Shown here: one piece after another, positions 6,873-10,360 of the stretch | Position numbering within the stretch: the stretch's first letter is position 1 | How the letters are laid out: each line of letters opens with the position of its first letter | Assembly: GCA_017540385.1 (NCBI GenBank) | Contig: JAFYBD010000184.1 | Location: 1 to 10,360, forward strand | DNA: 10,360 nucleotides | DNA from: Lentisphaeria bacterium | Lineage (GTDB): Bacteria > Verrucomicrobiota > Lentisphaeria > Victivallales > UBA1829 | Reading direction: 5' to 3' | The notes under the pieces: generated by a model | What the model was told of the DNA's origin: nothing | The model's input: only the letters and a program-made list of their open reading frames with translations | Database searches by the model: none | Program-made: the position numbers and the translations under genes

Positions 6873-8941
6873 AACGTCACCTTGGAATAATGCTTGTTGT
6901 TGACTTGATAGAGAAGCCCGACGATATCCTTGACATGGAAAGACTTCAGGAACTGGAGATTGCGGAAGATCGTCAGTTTCGAAGTCTGGGCGTACTTCAT
7001 CGGGATGATGGTCAGATCGGCGTTGCGCGCGATCTCCGCGTAGAGCTGGCGGTGCAACTCGAAATCGAAGAGGTCCCACACGATGACCTGAGTGGACTTG
7101 TAGGCAGTCTTGATGCGCTTGATCTGCTCGTCGGTCGGAGGCGAAATGAACGAGAGGTCGTCGAGGCGGAAGTAGACGGTCCGGTCCTTTCCGGGCTTCG
7201 GGGCTTCGTCGGTGAACTGGTACAGATAATCGTTGATGAGCAGAGGCGTCTGTTTGGAATTGAACTCTTCCTCAGTGAGCGGGGAAACGATGACGTATTT
7301 CCAGCCCATGCGGATCTTGAGGGTTTCGCAGAACTCCTCTCTGGCCTTTTCATCCATGTCGGCGCGCTTGTTCGGGGCGAAGACAATGAGCATGGAGCCG
7401 CCGTCGCCGGAACCTTTCGAGAAATACGATTCGCCGTTGCTGACCATGGTCTGGAGGGCGCTGTAGTAATTGGCGCGGTGAGCCTGCTCCAGCACGGGGA
7501 TCATGCCGAGGCTCTTGATGCGGAGCGCGTCTTCCACATCGACGTTGGAACGGACCGTGAGGTTGAAGATCTCGGAACCGAAGAGGATCAGCGAAGCGAT
7601 GAATGCGCCCAGCATGAACCCGACAGCGGTCCAGACGCCGCGCTTGCGTCCGAGGGGAACGGTCGGAGCTTTGGCGAGCTCCTGGATGCTGATGTCGGAG
7701 AAAGAGCGGTCGAGGAAGTTGCGGATGGTCACGATCTGCACTTTGGTGCGGTTGATCTGCTCCTTGTTCTGGGCGAGGTCGGCTTCGATCTGGCGGATGG
7801 ACGGCTGAAGCTTGGAGAGGAGTTCACGGCGGGCACGGAGCTGCACGGCCATGTCGTTGTTCAGCTTGATGTCGTTGGTGAGGGCGGTGATCTCCGCTTT
7901 TTTGGACGCGATGCTGACGAGGAGCTGCGTGTAGGCGGGATTTCGCGAGATGACGACCTTGGAGTTCACATCGCTGTCGACGTCCTCCTCTTCCTGCGCC
8001 TTTTCAAGCGCATCTTTGAGCTGCTTGACGAATTGACGCTGCTGAATGAGGATCGGGTTGTGCGGTGCATAAATCTGCTCGTAGGAATTCAGCGTAGACT
8101 GCGCTCTCGTGAGCTCGTCCTCCGCCGCAGTGCTCTTTTCGCGGAGGGAGACGATCTCCTCCTCGGTGTTCGCCAGCTCGCCCTGAAGTTCATACAGGGC
8201 CTGCCTGGAGGAATCGAGCGTAGAGGACATTTTGGCGAGCTGGTCCTCGATGTAAAGAAGTCGCTGGTTGTTGAACGCGATGTCGCTGTCGATCGTGGTG
8301 AGGTTGTTTTCCGCGCTCAGGTCCTTCAGCTTTTCGTTCAGTTCGACCTGCTGCTTCTCCATTTCGTTCTGGGTACGGACGTAGCTGTCGTTGAGGTCCT
8401 CGAGGTTTTTTCTGATGAGCTTCTTGTACTCGTCGATGAAGACGTCCGAGAGGGTGTTGGCGAGCGTGGCCGCGATCGTGGGGTCCTTGGACATGGCGGA
8501 AACGATGTAATAGTCGGAGTTCTTCTCCGATTTCACCTCGATGTTGTTGAAGAGCTGTTCCGCGGTGTAGGGCAGGCTCAGGCGCTTCACGGTCTCCTCC
8601 AGGACGGCGCGGCTCTTGAAGAGGTTCACGATGATGGATTTCTGGACGTGAACGTAACCGGGAGGCAGGACGCCGCTCCGGTTATCGGTGACCTCCTGAC
8701 GGATGAGGCCGCAGTTCGCCACGAAGACCGACGAAGTGGTCATGGTCCGGAAGAAGAAGAAAATCACGGCAAAAAGCAGGGGGAAGATGGCGAAAAGCCA
8801 CCACAGTTTCTGCAGTGCGTTCACCCAGCACCACAGGTCGCGCTTGAACAAACGCGTAAACCGGATAATCGCGGGCTCGGACGTTTCCCGATCCTGCGAA
8901 ACCGGCGCGAGGCCGGGCTGGCCGTTGTCTGATAAGATCAT
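6869..8941 (-). CDS. Wzc-like polysaccharide co-polymerase with degenerate BY-kinase domain
   Basis: 690 residues, the size of a full Wzc/BY-kinase protein. TM1 lies at about 47-64, a Wzz-type extracytoplasmic domain follows, then long coiled coils (about 170-410). TM2 (about 436-455) is preceded by a Pro-containing A-K-A-P-T-V-P-L-G segment typical of the family, and V-E-D-A-L-R-I-K-S-L-G-M-I-P (469-482) links to the cytoplasmic domain. That domain keeps the outline of the kinase fold: strand M-L-I-V-F-A (517-522), strand Y-V-I-V-S (549-553), P-P-T-D-E-Q-I (601-607), V-I-V-W-D-L-F (619-625), then A-D-L-T-I-I-P and a late G-L-L-Y-Q-V-N-N. However, the Walker A G-x-x-G-x-G-K-S/T, the Walker A' D-x-D and the C-terminal tyrosine cluster are absent. 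It should set chain length and bridge to the Wza-like channel but is unlikely to bind ATP or autophosphorylate. The ATG is supported by GAGGAG seven bases upstream and overlaps the previous stop as ATGA. Confidence 0.88.
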   Translation of the reverse strand: MILSDNGQPGLAPVSQDRETSEPAIIRFTRLFKRDLWCWVNALQKLWWLFAIFPLLFAVIFFFFRTMTTSSVFVANCGLIRQEVTDNRSGVLPPGYVHVQKSIIVNLFKSRAVLEETVKRLSLPYTAEQLFNNIEVKSEKNSDYYIVSAMSKDPTIAATLANTLSDVFIDEYKKLIRKNLEDLNDSYVRTQNEMEKQQVELNEKLKDLSAENNLTTIDSDIAFNNQRLLYIEDQLAKMSSTLDSSRQALYELQGELANTEEEIVSLREKSTAAEDELTRAQSTLNSYEQIYAPHNPILIQQRQFVKQLKDALEKAQEEEDVDSDVNSKVVISRNPAYTQLLVSIASKKAEITALTNDIKLNNDMAVQLRARRELLSKLQPSIRQIEADLAQNKEQINRTKVQIVTIRNFLDRSFSDISIQELAKAPTVPLGRKRGVWTAVGFMLGAFIASLILFGSEIFNLTVRSNVDVEDALRIKSLGMIPVLEQAHRANYYSALQTMVSNGESYFSKGSGDGGSMLIVFAPNKRADMDEKAREEFCETLKIRMGWKYVIVSPLTEEEFNSKQTPLLINDYLYQFTDEAPKPGKDRTVYFRLDDLSFISPPTDEQIKRIKTAYKSTQVIVWDLFDFELHRQLYAEIARNADLTIIPMKYAQTSKLTIFRNLQFLKSFHVKDIVGLLYQVNNKHYSKVTL
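6878..6883 (-). promoter_or_regulatory. Ribosome binding site of the export lipoprotein, inside the upstream gene
   Basis: AAGGTG on the minus strand ends five bases before the ATG at 6872 and lies in the last codons of the Wzc-like gene. It decides the start: the lipoprotein signal peptide begins exactly here, while the open frame extends much further upstream. Confidence 0.65.
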
Positions 8942-10356
8942 TCCATTGCTCCTCTCTGTTGCAGGGCGCCGCCAGTAGTTTTCAGATTGCGCAGCAGAAT
9001 CCCCGTCAGGATCTTTATGTTGAACCAGCAGTTCATGGCGTAGCCATAATACTGCTCGTCGAATTCAAGTTGTACAGGACCGTCGCCGTGCCCGAGGTAT
9101 TCCCCGTAGGAAAAGACCCCGGGGGCGTATCCGGGCAGTTCCCGGACGGCGGCCTCGTTGCGTTCGTTGGCCTCGAGCAGGGCGTTCCCCACCAGCCGGA
9201 GCTTTCCCGCGACCGCCTGGGGCAGCATGTGGTATTTGTCGAGCGTGAACATGCGGAAAAGCCTGCCCGCGATGCTGCCCGAGGGAAGCGCGTACCGGTG
9301 GAGCCGGAATGACGTCCTGCGGCCGCCGGAAAGGATACACTCCGCGAGCGAATCGTGAAGCTCAAGGAACGGCCTCAGCAGGATGTACGGAACCGACTGG
9401 AGGAAAAACAGCAGCATGGCGATGAACTGCTGATACGCGGGACAGCAGTGGGATTCGGGGCGCTCGACCTCGGAAACGATGGTCCGGTTCGGCGTGTCGA
9501 GCACGGTCCCGGTCTCCGGGTCGATGATGCGGCTGCCGCAGCAGATCTTGCCGTCGATCTCGAGGTTGCGTCCGATGTAGGTGTTGCCGAGCACGACCGA
9601 ATTGCGGATCACGGTGCCGTCGTCGACGAGGCAGTTATCCCCCACGACGACTCCGGGCCCCGCAAACGTGCCGCGCCCGAAAAGAATGTTGTTCCCCAGG
9701 ATCACCGGCGGCTTCACACGGGCGGAGGACGCGATCGTGACGTCGCGCCCGACGAAGCTGTTTTTCCCCTCGCTGAAGCCGGGGAGATTGTAACGATCCA
9801 CGTCGCCGCCGCAGAGCCGCATGTTGAGCTTGAAATAATCGTCGACGTCGTTCACGGGCGAACCCGCGACGGGGCCGGGATCACGGAACGAGCTCAGGTC
9901 GCCCGGGAGGTTTCCGAGCCGGTCGCGTCCGACGAGGTACCATGCGGTCGCGCCGCTGGAGCAGCCCTTCACCTCGTCCGGAGCGATTTCGAGGGAGATG
10001 GCGGTGCGTTTGTCGTAGTCGGGCAGAAAGAGCCCGGAGAAAACAAGCAGATCGGAGTCCCGGACGAACGCCATGTTCCGCGCGACGACCTCCTGAAGCG
10101 GAGTTTCCGGCGGGACGCCGGCGTAGCTCAGGTTCATGCCGAGCATCCGACCGTCGCGGTAACGGGAGCGCAGCGGGAGGCTGTCGTCGTCGGTCACGAT
10201 GCGGATGTCGCCGATGCCGCAGAGGAAGCAGTAGTCGAGCGCGAACTCGATCGCGGGCTTGTTCGCGAACGGCAGCAGATAGAGGGGATAGTCGCGGAAA
10301 AACCGCTTCATCCAGGCGTTCCCCCGAACGGGGCAGAAAAGCAGCGCTTTCAGCAT
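8938..10356 (-). CDS. Nucleotidyltransferase-like / hexapeptide beta-helix / phosphoglycosyltransferase-like fusion, both active sites altered
   Basis: 472 residues in three parts. Residues 1 to about 125 resemble a sugar-nucleotide pyrophosphorylase (GlmU/RfbA type): strand A-L-L-F-C-P, then Y-L-L-P-F-A-N-K-P-A-I-E (26-37), G-I-G-D-I-R-I-V (47-54). The G-x-G-T-R loop and the lysine of the P-K motif are missing, and V-F-S-G-L (105-109) stands where the metal-binding G-D is expected. Residues about 198-275 show left-handed beta-helix hexads (V-I-L-G-N-N, V-V-V-G-D-N, V-V-L-G-N-T). After a hydrophobic stretch (about 309-330) the rest resembles bacterial sugar transferases (PF02397). The matches are T-L-D...L-P-Q (371-380), L-R-L-V-G (386-390), a P-G-V (412-414) and a C-terminal F-D-E-Q-Y-Y...F-N-I-K-I-L (432-450). 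No Asp or Glu lies between 340 and 372, where the catalytic acids should be, and the G-P-R-P motif is G-N-A-L. The ATG is four bases from the window end, so its ribosome site and any further upstream start cannot be seen. Confidence 0.75.
   Translation of the reverse strand: MLKALLFCPVRGNAWMKRFFRDYPLYLLPFANKPAIEFALDYCFLCGIGDIRIVTDDDSLPLRSRYRDGRMLGMNLSYAGVPPETPLQEVVARNMAFVRDSDLLVFSGLFLPDYDKRTAISLEIAPDEVKGCSSGATAWYLVGRDRLGNLPGDLSSFRDPGPVAGSPVNDVDDYFKLNMRLCGGDVDRYNLPGFSEGKNSFVGRDVTIASSARVKPPVILGNNILFGRGTFAGPGVVVGDNCLVDDGTVIRNSVVLGNTYIGRNLEIDGKICCGSRIIDPETGTVLDTPNRTIVSEVERPESHCCPAYQQFIAMLLFFLQSVPYILLRPFLELHDSLAECILSGGRRTSFRLHRYALPSGSIAGRLFRMFTLDKYHMLPQAVAGKLRLVGNALLEANERNEAAVRELPGYAPGVFSYGEYLGHGDGPVQLEFDEQYYGYAMNCWFNIKILTGILLRNLKTTGGALQQRGAME
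8949..8954 (-). promoter_or_regulatory. Ribosome binding site of the Wzc-like gene
   Basis: GAGGAG on the minus strand, seven bases before the ATG at 8941, lies within the last codons of the preceding gene. Together with the ATGA overlap it points to coupled translation. Confidence 0.75.
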
Positions 10357-10360
10357 GTCA

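Noticed and set aside
6873..7079. Upstream extension of the export lipoprotein by 69 residues
   Set aside because: It lies wholly inside the Wzc-like gene, is not protein-like, and would place the lipoprotein signal peptide in the middle of the chain.
6890..8932. 680-codon open frame on the plus strand, antisense to the Wzc-like gene
   Set aside because: Its product is a featureless Asp/Glu/Val/Leu-rich string typical of an antisense codon shadow in GC-rich DNA. The opposite strand has clear family domains, a ribosome site and coupled junctions.

Overview
The window is about 10.4 kb of moderately high-GC bacterial DNA. It holds the downstream part of an exopolysaccharide or capsule locus of a Gram-negative bacterium. 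The Gram-negative call rests on a Wza-like outer-membrane export lipoprotein with a clear lipobox. I cannot name the organism. The mix of good Shine-Dalgarno sites, degenerate polysaccharide enzymes and an AIM24-like coiled-coil membrane protein would fit the PVC group (for example Lentisphaerota, Kiritimatiellota or Verrucomicrobiota), but this is a low-confidence inference.

Layout. Positions 1-273 (+) are the 3' end of an N-acetylmuramoyl-L-alanine amidase. Every other gene is on the minus strand and reads from 10356 down to 313. In transcription order they are: a sugar nucleotidyltransferase-like / left-handed beta-helix / phosphoglycosyltransferase-like fusion (10356-8938); a Wzc-like polysaccharide co-polymerase whose C-terminal kinase domain has lost its nucleotide-binding motifs (8941-6869); a Wza-like export lipoprotein (6872-5817); a Wzy / O-antigen-ligase-type polymerase with a proline-rich tail (5773-4304); a polysaccharide pyruvyl transferase family protein (4292-3081); a two-TM coiled-coil protein with a possible AIM24-like C-terminal domain (3048-1681); and, behind its own strong sigma70-type promoter, an AT-richer membrane acyltransferase (1530-313).

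The first five genes of the minus-strand run look like one translationally coupled operon. There are two ATGA stop/start overlaps (at 8938-8941 and 6869-6872), and the Shine-Dalgarno site of the pyruvyl transferase contains the stop codon of the polymerase gene. Together the genes supply chain polymerisation (Wzy), chain-length control and periplasmic bridging (Wzc-like), outer-membrane export (Wza-like), and probable pyruvyl and acyl decoration. A Wzx flippase and ordinary glycosyltransferases are not present; they may lie upstream of 10356.

The most unusual aspect is that two proteins that normally carry catalytic or regulatory activity look catalytically degenerate. These are the Wzc-like protein (no Walker A, A' or B, no tyrosine cluster) and the nucleotidyltransferase/phosphoglycosyltransferase fusion (both active sites altered). 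They may act as scaffold or binding subunits. No tRNA, rRNA, CRISPR array, insertion sequence or attachment site was seen. The only intergenic stretch of any length, 1531-1680, holds a promoter and an AT-rich stem-loop.
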